NCBI GenBank assembly: GCA_045118155.1
Contig: JBGUXS010000071.1
Span: 1-26,411, forward strand
Length of the DNA stretch: 26,411 bases
DNA from: JBGUXS01 sp045118155
GTDB taxonomy: Bacteria; Pseudomonadota; Alphaproteobacteria; CAAHEQ01; UBA3637
Reading direction: 5' to 3'
Shown: piece after piece, positions 1 through 8,217 of the stretch
How the letters are laid out: every line of letters begins with the position of its first letter
How positions within the stretch are numbered: the stretch's first letter is position 1
Made by a program: the position numbers and the translations under genes
The notes under the pieces: model-generated
The model's input: only the letters and a program-made list of their open reading frames with translations
Told to the model about the DNA's origin: nothing
Database searches by the model: none

Positions 1-525
1 CCCCGGGGCCACCGCCGTAATATTGGTATTTTGTGATAGACCAATGGCGTTAAAGCTGTCCATAATACCCCAAACGGTCCCGAACAATCCCATAAGTGGG
101 GCAACCGATCCAGTAGAAGCCAAAAACAACATGTGGTTTTCCATCACTGATAATTGCTTTTCCACCGTGATTTGCATATTTTTTTCAAGGACTTCTTGGA
201 CTTCATCTGCCGTCACAGTTTTATTTTTTTGATTCATCCGTTGCCATTCCCGCATCGCCGTCACAAAAACAGCCCTTAAAGGATCTGTCACATTTTTGGA
301 TACTTGATTATACAGCGTACTTAAAGGAATCCCACTCCAAAATTTTTCGGTAAAAGCCTGCATACTCTTTCTGATTTTCTTAAACGAAGCGGCCTTTTCA
401 AAAATAATGGCCCACGACCAAATTGAAGCCAGCAAAAGCCCTATCATCAAGGCTTTCATAAAAATATCTGAATCCTGAAACATACCATAAACGGACATAG
501 TTTGACGTACTGTTTCTGTAGGCAT
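1..525 (-). CDS. tolQ: TolQ, proton-channel subunit of the Tol-Pal system (3' end beyond window)
   Basis: Only the first 175 codons lie in the window; the frame is open to base 1. The protein is an inner-membrane ExbB/TolQ-type subunit that, with TolR, uses the proton gradient to energise TolA during outer-membrane constriction. The translation shows a first membrane helix at about residues 22-42, a long charged cytoplasmic stretch, and the family-typical second helix at about 136-157 (STGSVAPLMGLFGTVWGI). The usual length is about 230 residues, so roughly a quarter is missing. The ATG directly abuts the ybgC stop codon, and its ribosome site (AAAGGAG) lies inside the end of ybgC, which implies translational coupling. 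The sequence alone could fit ExbB; the ybgC neighbour favours TolQ. Confidence 0.93.
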   Translation of the reverse strand, partial: MPTETVRQTMSVYGMFQDSDIFMKALMIGLLLASIWSWAIIFEKAASFKKIRKSMQAFTEKFWSGIPLSTLYNQVSKNVTDPLRAVFVTAMREWQRMNQKNKTVTADEVQEVLEKNMQITVEKQLSVMENHMLFLASTGSVAPLMGLFGTVWGIMDSFNAIGLSQNTNITAVAPG

Positions 526-924
526 TTAATTTTCTCCTTTCATAAATAATTCTTTGATTTCTTCTGGCAAACGCATTGGCTTAAACGATGTCAAATCAAT
601 AAAGACAACCGTTAAAGTGATGCGTGCCAACTTAACATCTTCCCGATAAAAAGTGTGTTCCACATCCATATAGGACGCATGGATTGCACTAATTTGTGTT
701 TCAATTGTTATAAGGTCTTCATAGCAAGCTGGCTTTAAATAGTCTATATTCGCCCGCCGAATCACAAAACCAATTTTTTTCTCTTGTAAAACAGTATTGG
801 GAAGCCCTTTTTCCAATAACCATTCTGTCCTGGCACGCTCTGCAAATTTCAAATAATTGGAATGATAAACAATGCCACTGGCATCGGTATCTTGATAATA
901 AACCCGTGTTTGAAACTTATGCAT
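526..924 (-). CDS. ybgC: YbgC, acyl-CoA thioesterase of the Tol-Pal operon
   Basis: This 132-residue hotdog-fold 4HBT thioesterase hydrolyses acyl-CoA thioesters and is the usual first gene of tol-pal operons. The N-terminal block YYQDTDASGIVYHSNYLKF carries the conserved Asp (D14) and His (H21) of the family, followed by ERARTEWL. The ATG at 924 is chosen over the in-frame alternative at 969: it has GGAGG six bases upstream, and the shorter protein begins where family members do. The extra upstream residues would only read back into ruvB. The gene overlaps the end of ruvB by 8 bases and abuts tolQ. Its exact physiological substrate is not evident from sequence. Confidence 0.93.
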   Translation of the reverse strand: MHKFQTRVYYQDTDASGIVYHSNYLKFAERARTEWLLEKGLPNTVLQEKKIGFVIRRANIDYLKPACYEDLITIETQISAIHASYMDVEHTFYREDVKLARITLTVVFIDLTSFKPMRLPEEIKELFMKGEN

Positions 925-1945
925 GGGGATCCTCCAATAACTCAAGCTGTTGAGCATTTTTCGGGGCAACCAATCCTAAATGTAAAAAACCAGCTGGGGA
1001 TAACACCCGTCCCCGTGGCGTCCGGGCAACAAGCCCTTGTTGCATTAAATAAGGTTCTATCACTTCTTCTAACGTATCACGTTCTTCGGACAAAGCCGCT
1101 GCCAAGGTATCAATACCAACCGGCCCCCCACCATATTTACTGGCAATACACATCAAATACCGTCTATCAAAAGCATCAAGCCCATATTTATCTACATCTA
1201 ACCGGGATAACGCATCATCCGCCAAGGTTGCCGATACTTCTTTATCCCCAGCAAAATCCCGAACCCGACGTAAGAGCCGCCCCGCAATACGGGGGGTTCC
1301 CCGTGATCGTTTGGCGATTTCTTCGGCCCCTGCTTCCGACATAGAAATATTCAAAAGTCTAGCCCCTCGTTGCACGATTTGTTTTAATTCATGCACCGTG
1401 TAAAAATCAAGTCTTAAAGGAATCCCAAACCGATCTCTTAAAGGATTTGTTAAAAGACCAGAACGCGTTGTCGCCCCAATCAAAGTAAATGGATTTAAAT
1501 CAATGCGCACAGAATGCGCCCCCGGTCCTTCCCCCACGACTAAATCCAATTGAAAATCTTCCATAGCTGAATACAAAACTTCTTCCACCACTGGATTCAA
1601 ACGATGAATTTCATCAATAAAAAGGACATCCCTAGGTTCTAAAGTCGTTAAAATAGAGGCCAAATCACCGGCTTTGGCAATCATAGGACCAGATGTTGGA
1701 CGGAATCCCACCCCTAACTCATTAGACACAATATGGGCAAGGGTTGTTTTTCCAAGCCCTGGGGGCCCATAAAGAAGCACGTGATCTAACGCATCCCCCC
1801 GGGTGCGTGAGGCTTCAATAAACACTTTTAAATTTTCACAAAGTGTTTTTTGCCCGATAAAATCTTGGAGTCCTTGAGGGCGTAAACTGGTATAAAGTTC
1901 CTCATCAGTCGTCATTTTTTCCGGCGTAATTAAACGATTAGACAT
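917..1945 (-). CDS. ruvB: RuvB, Holliday-junction branch-migration ATPase
   Basis: The 342-residue AAA+ motor forms hexameric rings that, with RuvA, drive branch migration of Holliday junctions in homologous recombination. Walker A is GPPGLGKTT at residues 60-68 and Walker B is FIDEIH at about 109-114. The sensor segment GATTRSGLL and the C-terminal winged-helix stretch (GGGPVGIDTLAAALSE, then RTPRGR) are all present. Length is normal for the family. The ATG at 1945 overlaps the ruvA end by 8 bases, with AGGAG inside ruvA. It sits in ruvA-ruvB-ybgC-tolQ order, the common alphaproteobacterial arrangement. Confidence 0.98.
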   Translation of the reverse strand: MSNRLITPEKMTTDEELYTSLRPQGLQDFIGQKTLCENLKVFIEASRTRGDALDHVLLYGPPGLGKTTLAHIVSNELGVGFRPTSGPMIAKAGDLASILTTLEPRDVLFIDEIHRLNPVVEEVLYSAMEDFQLDLVVGEGPGAHSVRIDLNPFTLIGATTRSGLLTNPLRDRFGIPLRLDFYTVHELKQIVQRGARLLNISMSEAGAEEIAKRSRGTPRIAGRLLRRVRDFAGDKEVSATLADDALSRLDVDKYGLDAFDRRYLMCIASKYGGGPVGIDTLAAALSEERDTLEEVIEPYLMQQGLVARTPRGRVLSPAGFLHLGLVAPKNAQQLELLEDPHA

Positions 1946-2537
1946 GGGGTGCTAACTCCTTCAAAGCCATTTTTATCACCGCTGAAACACCTAAATCCGG
2001 CGTTTCTTGCAATATCTTTCCAACAACCATTCCCGCTTCTGAACGACCGTACCCTAAGTTTTCTAAAGCTGAAACAGCTTCTGCCAGAGCAGGGGCTTGT
2101 TGGGAAGTGCTTAAAACAGGCATATCCATAGGAATAACCGTTTTTCCTTTTAGTTCCGTAATAAGGCGTGATGCCAATTTAGGCCCGACCCCACTCACCC
2201 GCGTAAAGGCCTTTGCATCACCGGTAGCTAGGGCCATATGAATTTCTTGAGGACTTAAGACCGATAAAATTCCTAGGGCCATTTTAGCCCCCACCCCTTG
2301 AACCCCCGTTAATACACAAAACATATCTTGTTCTGTTTTATCTGCAAACCCGAACAAGCGAATATGATCTTCCCGGACTTCCATTTCTATAAACACAGAA
2401 GTCTGTCCCCCAACAGGTGGTTGTTTTGCTAAGGTTTTTAAAGAACAAAAAACCCGATACCCAACACCAGAAGCGGTCATTAGGATAAAAAATCCTTCAT
2501 AAAACGAATCAACACTCCCAGTTAATTTTCCAATCAT
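1938..2537 (-). CDS. ruvA: RuvA, Holliday-junction-binding subunit
   Basis: This 199-residue protein binds four-way DNA junctions as a tetramer and loads RuvB. Seen in order: an N-terminal OB-fold starting MIGKLTGSV, two helix-hairpin-helix motifs (GVQGVGAKMALGIL and RVSGVGPKLASRLI), a variable linker, and a C-terminal three-helix domain (about residues 148-195) that contacts RuvB. An AAGGA ribosome site precedes the ATG. It is the first gene of the ruvA-ruvB-ybgC-tolQ transcript. A consensus-like -10 (TATACT on the minus strand, 2561-2566) lies upstream, but no convincing -35 is visible. ruvC, usually the next gene upstream, is absent; comEC is read away instead. Confidence 0.97.
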   Translation of the reverse strand: MIGKLTGSVDSFYEGFFILMTASGVGYRVFCSLKTLAKQPPVGGQTSVFIEMEVREDHIRLFGFADKTEQDMFCVLTGVQGVGAKMALGILSVLSPQEIHMALATGDAKAFTRVSGVGPKLASRLITELKGKTVIPMDMPVLSTSQQAPALAEAVSALENLGYGRSEAGMVVGKILQETPDLGVSAVIKMALKELAPHV

Positions 2538-2647
2538 CCCTAGGTTCCTTTCTTGGAATGAGTATACACAGTTTTGACTAAAAAGAAAGTAAAAAAACGC
2601 ACTTCTTTTATATTTACATCCTAAAGAAAATATTTTAACCTATACCT

Positions 2648-4597
2648 ATGTATGCAGATTTTTTTGATAAGAATAAAAAAGGCCTCACTTACTTTTATGG
2701 AGTCTTTTTTGCGTTAGGGATTTCCTGTTTTTTCGGGATTGGTTTCGTTCCTTTTTATATTGTACCGGTGGGATTTACCCTTTTCTTTTTTCTGACTTCA
2801 AAAATATTTAAACCCTTTACTTTCTGCCGATATGTCTGTATTGCCGCCACCTGTTTTTGGGCGGGATTAGGGCTTATGAGTGCTAGGACCACATATTTAA
2901 AAACACCCCTTCTTTACCACACCTTACAACGAAAAATAACGGGAACCGTTTTAACCCAAGAAAAGACACCTACACATCAACGGGTTGTTTTAGAACTTAA
3001 AGATCATTCCTTATTTTCCATTAAGAAAATTCGGGTCAATGTGGATGCAAGCACCCCTTTAAGCCCTGGGGATACTGTGTGGGCCAAAGCGTTTTTAACC
3101 CCTTTACCCAAGCCCGCCAAAATCGGGGCCCATAACTTAGCCCGGGAGCTTTGGTATCAAGGCATTGGGGCCACCGGCCGTTTAAAAGAAATTTATCAAA
3201 TTACACCTAAGGACGGTTTTTCTTCTTTTTTAGGACGATTAAGACAAACTATCATCCGTCACATCCTAATGGCTCAAGCCCCTGAAGAAGCTGCCATTAC
3301 GGGGGCCCTTATTACCGGCAGCAGTGCCCCCATTCCCCTGGATCTGCGCCAAGCTTATCGGGCAGCCGGCATTTCTCATGTTCTAGCGGTATCTGGTTTT
3401 CATTTGACTTTACTATCGGGATTAATTTTTATTTTACTGCAAGGGATTTTTGCTCTATTTTCCACCTTTCAACAACGACATGCCACCTATAAGATATCGG
3501 CCTTAGGGGCATTAGGGGGAACTTTCTTTTACTTATTGCTTTCTGGATGTCATTTACCGGCCTTACGGGCTTTTTTTATGATCGCTTTCGTTTTGGTTGG
3601 AATAACCCTGAATAAAAAGCCCTTATCCCTACGCACCGCAGTATTGGCGGCTTGCTTTTTATTGTGTTTAACTCCAGAAAGTCTACTTACCCCAGGGTTT
3701 CAACTATCCTTTATGGCAGTTTTTGCCTTACTTAGCTTTTATGAAACTTTCAAAAAACGTCTTAACAGCCCCTTAAAAAAGATGAACCGTTATCAAATGA
3801 TTCGCTTGACTTTATACGGTATCCTTATCATTGATGCCGTTGCTTTTATAACAACCTCTTTTTACAGTATCTACCATTTCCACCATTTTAATCCTTATGG
3901 GGTTTTAGGGAATTTTTGCACAAGTTTCCTGTTTTCTTTGGTCATTATGCCTTGCCTACTTTTCGGGGTTTTACTCATGCCCTTAGGATTAGATTATCCC
4001 TTGTTTAAAATAACGGGCTGGGTTTTGTACGGTATCAAAAAAATCTGTCAAAGCATAGAACATTTACCTTATGCCGATATTCCCATAGCGGCCTTTGACC
4101 CAATTGCTTTATGGCTTGTCACGTTAGGTTTTCTTACCTTATTTTTCTTTCAAACACGCGTGCGTTTAACGGGAATCCTTCTAATTGTTATCGGATTATG
4201 TGGTCATCTATGGTACAAACAACCGGCCCTGATTGTAACCGATCGAGGTATTGTGGGGGCTTATGCCAAGGATTGGCGATTTAAAAATCCGCAAAAATCC
4301 CTTTATCAAGTGAATATCTGGCAAGAATATTCCGGTCATATTCCTAAACATGCAGATAAAAAAGTATTTGACCCAAATTACTTGTTTATTGGTCCTTATA
4401 AAGTGGCTTTTAATGAGTATGATTGTACTGATTCAGTGGTCAATATTTTACCCGACACCGTCCCAGAATGCCCAGGTATTACAATTACCAAGTCCGACTT
4501 AAAGAACGCTGGCCTCATAGAGCTTTACTCTTGCCGGCAAGGGCTGTGTTTAAAAACACTTAAAGAAAGTCTTGGGAAATATCCTTGGAATTTTTAA
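2648..4597 (+). CDS. comEC: ComEC/Rec2-family inner-membrane DNA-uptake channel
   Basis: The 649-residue polytopic protein transports single-stranded DNA across the inner membrane during natural transformation. Two or three N-terminal helices (about 15-78) precede a soluble OB-like region (about 95-185). The Competence core (about 213-450) has the signature TGSSAPIPLDLRQAYRAAGI followed by SHVLAVSGFHL, then LPALRAFFM and GFQLSFMAVFALL. The C-terminal part (about 526-649) is a soluble domain with four cysteines (593, 608, 629, 634). It lacks the HxHxDH metallo-beta-lactamase motif found in many ComEC proteins. No Shine-Dalgarno sequence precedes the ATG; TTTACA at 2613-2618 with a weak -10 would place the transcript start near the ATG, so it may be leaderless. 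The stop shares TTAA with the convergent tatD stop. Confidence 0.92.
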   Translation: MYADFFDKNKKGLTYFYGVFFALGISCFFGIGFVPFYIVPVGFTLFFFLTSKIFKPFTFCRYVCIAATCFWAGLGLMSARTTYLKTPLLYHTLQRKITGTVLTQEKTPTHQRVVLELKDHSLFSIKKIRVNVDASTPLSPGDTVWAKAFLTPLPKPAKIGAHNLARELWYQGIGATGRLKEIYQITPKDGFSSFLGRLRQTIIRHILMAQAPEEAAITGALITGSSAPIPLDLRQAYRAAGISHVLAVSGFHLTLLSGLIFILLQGIFALFSTFQQRHATYKISALGALGGTFFYLLLSGCHLPALRAFFMIAFVLVGITLNKKPLSLRTAVLAACFLLCLTPESLLTPGFQLSFMAVFALLSFYETFKKRLNSPLKKMNRYQMIRLTLYGILIIDAVAFITTSFYSIYHFHHFNPYGVLGNFCTSFLFSLVIMPCLLFGVLLMPLGLDYPLFKITGWVLYGIKKICQSIEHLPYADIPIAAFDPIALWLVTLGFLTLFFFQTRVRLTGILLIVIGLCGHLWYKQPALIVTDRGIVGAYAKDWRFKNPQKSLYQVNIWQEYSGHIPKHADKKVFDPNYLFIGPYKVAFNEYDCTDSVVNILPDTVPECPGITITKSDLKNAGLIELYSCRQGLCLKTLKESLGKYPWNF

Positions 4598-5355
4598 CTT
4601 TGACTAGAAAAAAGTGCTTTAAAATTGGTCGTTGTCACAGCATCAAGTTCAGCGACAGAAATTCCCTTTAATTCGGCCAACACTTCAGCCGTTTTTACCA
4701 CAAAAGCCGGTTCGTTTGTTTTACCCCGAAAAGGCACAGGGGCCAAATAAGGGGCATCGGTTTCTATCAACAACTTATCCATAGGCACTCTTTTAAAAAT
4801 AGATCGTATTTTTTCCGCATTTTTAAATGTAATCATCCCAGATGCCGATAAATATATTCCCCATTCTAGGGCCCAATCGGCAAGACGTTCGCCAGAGCCA
4901 AAACAGTGTAAAACGGCTTTAAACGTCTTTTTTTTCAAGTAACGGGTCATAATTTCTTCTATTTTTGCATCAGCTTCCCGGGCATGAATAATAAGGGGTT
5001 TTTGAAGGTCAATGGCCAATTCTATATGCTGACAAAACAAATCTTCTTGTTCTTTCAACGTTTCGGCCCCATAGTGCGCATCCAATCCCGTTTCCCCGAT
5101 ACCTAGCATTTTAGGATGTGCATAAAAACGTTCTAAATCCCCTAATTTTTCCCCACCAAGGGCATATTCGGGATGGATACCACAGGCCCCATATACAAAC
5201 GGATTGTCTAGCAAAGATTCTAATTTTTGGGCTTCTTTTAAGGAACAAGCCACCGATAAACACGCCTCAACCCCTTGTGCTTTAGCCCTAGCAATCACGG
5301 CATCTTGCTGCCCCATAAACGCTTCATCTGTCAAGTGGCAATGACTATCAATCAT
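4594..5355 (-). CDS. tatD: TatD-family metal-dependent DNase
   Basis: The 253-residue TIM-barrel metallohydrolase belongs to the TatD/YcfH group, 3'-5' nucleases acting on DNA (and on D-aminoacyl-tRNA esters in some members). Metal ligands are visible in the expected order: H5 and H7 (DSHCHL), E88 (GIGETGLD), H124 (IIHAREAD), H150 (LHCFGSG) and D200 (ETDAPYLAP). Length and motif spacing are complete. Its ATG overlaps the holB stop as ATGA, so it is probably translated by coupled re-initiation as the last gene of the dac-tmk-holB-tatD set. tatD, ycfH and yjjV paralogues cannot be separated on sequence alone; alphaproteobacterial copies in this context are usually labelled TatD. Confidence 0.94.
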   Translation of the reverse strand: MIDSHCHLTDEAFMGQQDAVIARAKAQGVEACLSVACSLKEAQKLESLLDNPFVYGACGIHPEYALGGEKLGDLERFYAHPKMLGIGETGLDAHYGAETLKEQEDLFCQHIELAIDLQKPLIIHAREADAKIEEIMTRYLKKKTFKAVLHCFGSGERLADWALEWGIYLSASGMITFKNAEKIRSIFKRVPMDKLLIETDAPYLAPVPFRGKTNEPAFVVKTAEVLAELKGISVAELDAVTTTNFKALFSSQS

Positions 5356-6278
5356 AGAGCCTGCCCTATTTTTGTAATTAAGATTAAAAGCGTATGTTTT
5401 CTATCAAGATTCAATCGTTGCGTGGCATTAAACTTCTGACTCATTTCTTCATACAAGTCAACAAATTCTTCCTTTTCCTTTGATTTTTCCAAAACCCATG
5501 CAGCCATAAAACTTTTTACAAACTTATAAATCCGTTCATCCTTCATTTTATCTAAAAAGCTAAGAAGTCGCAGCTGATTCATCTCTTCAAACGGTACAAA
5601 AAATTGGATTAATTCTTGATATAAATCTAATCCTCCCCCAGCCATCAGATCTTCAGCTTGCCCCATTGCCCCATGAGATAAACGTGCCAAAAGATTGGCT
5701 TTTTCTTCATCAAGGCCATATTTTTTTTGAAAAAAAGGGACGGCTTCTTGAAAAGGCAACGGCTTTAAAACTAATTGCCGACACCGGGATAAAATCGTGG
5801 GAAGCAGTGTCCCCGGATTTTGACACAAAAGCAAAACAACAACTTTTTCTGTCGGTTCTTCTAGGGCTTTTAACAAAGCATTTTGGGCATGTTCATTCAT
5901 TTCATCAGCCAGCGAAATGACCACCAAGCGCCACCCCGCTTTATCGGATTTCATTGCCATAAATTGGGTAGCTTCCCTAATTTCATCCACGGTAATTTCT
6001 TTTTTAAGAGCACTTTTGGCGATATCTTCTTCTGTTACTGCTTTTCCTGAGGTCAAATTTTTTTGAATCGTTTTTTTTGCCTCATCCGTCATGCCCCGCT
6101 GGACCCACTTGATATCTGGGGAATACCCAACATCTGCTTCCCAATCACCCGTTGTTAAAAACGCCCCAAGGCGCTTTGCAAATTCTTTTTTTCCAACCCC
6201 CTTGGTACCAATCAACACCCAAGACCCCGCCAAAGCCCCTTGTTTTAACGCCGACATTAATGTTTCTTGTGGGGTCAT
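5352..6278 (-). CDS. holB: DNA polymerase III delta-prime subunit
   Basis: This 308-residue clamp-loader subunit helps load the beta clamp at the replication fork. The N-terminus has a P-loop-like GTKGVGKK (residues 24-31) with Lys in place of the usual Thr or Ser, fitting a subunit that need not hydrolyse ATP. The central block NALLKALEEPTEKVVVLLL, followed by LLPTILSRCRQLVLKPL with the SRC motif, is diagnostic. The C-terminal collar region is divergent, as is usual. The ATG directly follows the tmk stop, with AAAGGA inside tmk. The holB stop overlaps tatD as ATGA. Its partner in the tmk-holB unit supports the name. Confidence 0.95.
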   Translation of the reverse strand: MTPQETLMSALKQGALAGSWVLIGTKGVGKKEFAKRLGAFLTTGDWEADVGYSPDIKWVQRGMTDEAKKTIQKNLTSGKAVTEEDIAKSALKKEITVDEIREATQFMAMKSDKAGWRLVVISLADEMNEHAQNALLKALEEPTEKVVVLLLCQNPGTLLPTILSRCRQLVLKPLPFQEAVPFFQKKYGLDEEKANLLARLSHGAMGQAEDLMAGGGLDLYQELIQFFVPFEEMNQLRLLSFLDKMKDERIYKFVKSFMAAWVLEKSKEKEEFVDLYEEMSQKFNATQRLNLDRKHTLLILITKIGQAL

Positions 6279-6914
6279 CTATTTTTCCTTTAATCGCTGT
6301 TCATAAACAGCACGAATCCGGCTTTGGACTTCTTGTGGTGTTCCTTGGGCCGACACCACCATACAACGCCCAGGATTTTCTTTAGCTATCTTTAAATATT
6401 CTTGCCGTAAGTTTTGATGAAAAGCAAGTTGCATAGATTCAAACCTAAGTTCTTGATTATCCAAACGCCGGCTACGCTTTAAGCCCTCTTCCACCGGCAG
6501 ATCCAAAACAAACGTTAAATCTGGTTCAAAATCCCCCGCAATCATCCGATAAACTTCCTGACACATGGGGATAAGACCCGTTCCATATCCGGCCCCTTGA
6601 TATGCCCGGGTTGCATCTGCAAAGCGATCACTAATCACGGTAATTCCTTGGTCCAAAGCCGGCCAGATTTTTTTTGTTAGATGCATTCTGCGGGCCGCCG
6701 AAAACAATAAAATTTCGGCCTGTCCATCCCACCGTTCTTTATTCCCCGTTAGAAGAAGCCCACGGATTTCTTCCCCTTGGACGGTTCCCCCGGGTTCACG
6801 TGTCAATTCAAAAGGGATTCCTTTTTCTGTTAGATATTCGGCAAACAACTTAATTTGCGTTGTTTTCCCACACCCATCCGGGCCTTCAAAAGTAATAAAA
6901 TGCCCTTTTTTCAT
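6279..6914 (-). CDS. tmk: Thymidylate kinase
   Basis: The 211-residue enzyme phosphorylates dTMP to dTDP with ATP, an essential step of dTTP supply. Visible motifs are the P-loop GPDGCGKTT (11-19), the dTMP-binding REPGGT (39-44), the DRF motif at 96-98 followed by TRAYQGAG, and an arginine-rich lid (about residues 148-156, RSRRLDNQE). Length matches the bacterial family. It lies 12 bases after the carboxypeptidase gene, with AAAGGA before the ATG, and is followed without a gap by holB, an order conserved in many alphaproteobacteria. Confidence 0.97.
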   Translation of the reverse strand: MKKGHFITFEGPDGCGKTTQIKLFAEYLTEKGIPFELTREPGGTVQGEEIRGLLLTGNKERWDGQAEILLFSAARRMHLTKKIWPALDQGITVISDRFADATRAYQGAGYGTGLIPMCQEVYRMIAGDFEPDLTFVLDLPVEEGLKRSRRLDNQELRFESMQLAFHQNLRQEYLKIAKENPGRCMVVSAQGTPQEVQSRIRAVYEQRLKEK

Positions 6915-6926
6915 GAAAAATCCTTT

Positions 6927-8051
6927 CTAAAACCAAGATCCAATCACGGCCTTTATTTTACCAAAAATGCCGACACGTTTAACCTCTTGCAATGCGATAA
7001 GTGGGTAAGTTGACACACTGCCCCCCGGCCCTGTTAAAACCAATTCCCCAACCTTCTGACCCGCCATCACGGGGGCTTTTAAAGGACTATCATAAGAAAC
7101 TTTTGCTTTTAAAAATTGTTTTTCACCCCGACGCAACGTTAACACAATAGATTTTTCCACCCCGGCTGCAACCGTTTTTTGTTTACCCAACCAGACGGGG
7201 ATTTCCACCAAAGATGTTTTTCCTTGGGCCACAGTCGCATTTTCAAATGACGATAACCCCCAAGCCATTAACCGCCGGGATTCTTCGGTCCGTTGTTTCA
7301 TAGATTTCAGACCATTTATCACCATAATCAAGCGTCGCCCATCTTGGGTCGCCGATCCCACCAAACCATAACCGGATGCTTCCGTATGCCCCGTTTTTAA
7401 CCCGTCTGCCCCTGGCACTGCCCCAAGCAACGGATTTCTGTTTCCTTGTTTAATATGATTAAAGGTAAAGGAAGTTTCGCTGTAAATCGGGTAATATTCT
7501 GGGAAATCGTTCACAATATGTTGGGCCAACAGGGCTAAATCCCGCGGACTCATCATATGACCTTCTTCCGGAAGCCCCGTTGCATTTTTTAGCGTTGTTT
7601 GTGTCAAGCCCAATTCCTTGGCCTTCACATTCATCAAGTTAGCAAACGCTTCCTCGGTTCCCGCCATATTTTCGGCGATCACAATACACGCATCATTTCC
7701 AGATTGAATAATGACACCCCGTAGTAAATCAGAGACTTTAACTTGTTGATGAGGGGCCAAGAACATCGTGGATCCCCCGCTTTTTGCCCCCCCTTTACGC
7801 CAAGCATTTTCAGACACCGTAAATTCGGTATCGGGTTTTAAATCCCCACGTTTTAGAGCATCAAAAACCATATATGCCGTCATTAGCTTACTCATAGAGG
7901 CCGTTGGCATGGGTTCATCCCCTTCTTTATTCATCAGAACTGCCCCCGTTTGGGCATCAATTAAAAAGGCCTTCGGGGCCAAGGTATCAAATTCTTGCGC
8001 TTGCACACTTAACGCCAACAAGCAAATCACACCTAAAAATATTTTTTTCAT
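6927..8051 (-). CDS. dacC: D-alanyl-D-alanine carboxypeptidase (PBP5/6-like)
   Basis: This periplasmic serine peptidase trims the terminal D-Ala from peptidoglycan pentapeptides. The penicillin-binding motifs are complete: SMSK at 52-55, SGN at 117-119 and KTG at 219-221. A PBP5-type beta-rich domain follows (about 285-360), then a C-terminal amphipathic segment ending GSWF that would hold it on the membrane. The ATG at 8051 is preferred over in-frame starts at 8066 and 8129. It gives a clean signal peptide (MKKIFLGVICLLALSVQAQ), has a GGAAG ribosome site, and lies 24 bases after the predicted transcript start. The product is then 374 residues, usual for the family. It is first in the dac-tmk-holB-tatD unit. 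dacA, dacC and dacF names are interchangeable here. Confidence 0.93.
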   Translation of the reverse strand: MKKIFLGVICLLALSVQAQEFDTLAPKAFLIDAQTGAVLMNKEGDEPMPTASMSKLMTAYMVFDALKRGDLKPDTEFTVSENAWRKGGAKSGGSTMFLAPHQQVKVSDLLRGVIIQSGNDACIVIAENMAGTEEAFANLMNVKAKELGLTQTTLKNATGLPEEGHMMSPRDLALLAQHIVNDFPEYYPIYSETSFTFNHIKQGNRNPLLGAVPGADGLKTGHTEASGYGLVGSATQDGRRLIMVINGLKSMKQRTEESRRLMAWGLSSFENATVAQGKTSLVEIPVWLGKQKTVAAGVEKSIVLTLRRGEKQFLKAKVSYDSPLKAPVMAGQKVGELVLTGPGGSVSTYPLIALQEVKRVGIFGKIKAVIGSWF

Positions 8052-8080
8052 CTGTCTTCCTTTCATTGTTATTTTTTGGC

Positions 8081-8108
8081 ATTTTACAATTAAAAAACTT
8101 TTTTTCAA
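8081..8108 (-). promoter_or_regulatory. Sigma-70-type promoter for dac-tmk-holB-tatD
   Basis: On the minus strand TTGAAA (8103-8108) and TAAAAT (8081-8086) are separated by 16 bases. Each matches the sigma-70 consensus at five of six positions. The predicted start, near 8074, leaves a leader of about 24 bases before the ATG at 8051, and that leader contains the GGAAG ribosome site. Confidence 0.55.
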
Positions 8109-8167
8109 TAATATACTTATGATTTTCATCTTTTTTAAGGGATTTTTTGATTTTTTTCACAAAAAAC

Positions 8168-8195
8168 TTGCAAAGCTTTTTTTTTCGGGTATAAT
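8168..8195 (+). promoter_or_regulatory. Promoter of the tRNA-Val gene
   Basis: TTGCAA (8168-8173) and a perfect TATAAT (8190-8195) are separated by 16 bases. The -10 box ends 22 bases before the mature tRNA 5' end, which fits a short 5' precursor removed by RNase P. Confidence 0.75.
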
Positions 8196-8217
8196 GAAAA
8201 GCGTTTTGAAAGGATGT

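Noticed and set aside
862..1344. A 160-codon open frame on the plus strand across ybgC and ruvB
   Set aside because: It is antisense to two certain genes, has no ribosome site, and its translation is low-complexity with no domain; it follows from codon bias on the other strand.
2567..2602. TTGACT at 2574-2579 as a comEC -35 box
   Set aside because: No acceptable -10 occurs 15-19 bases downstream; the sequence there is A-rich, then ACGCAC.
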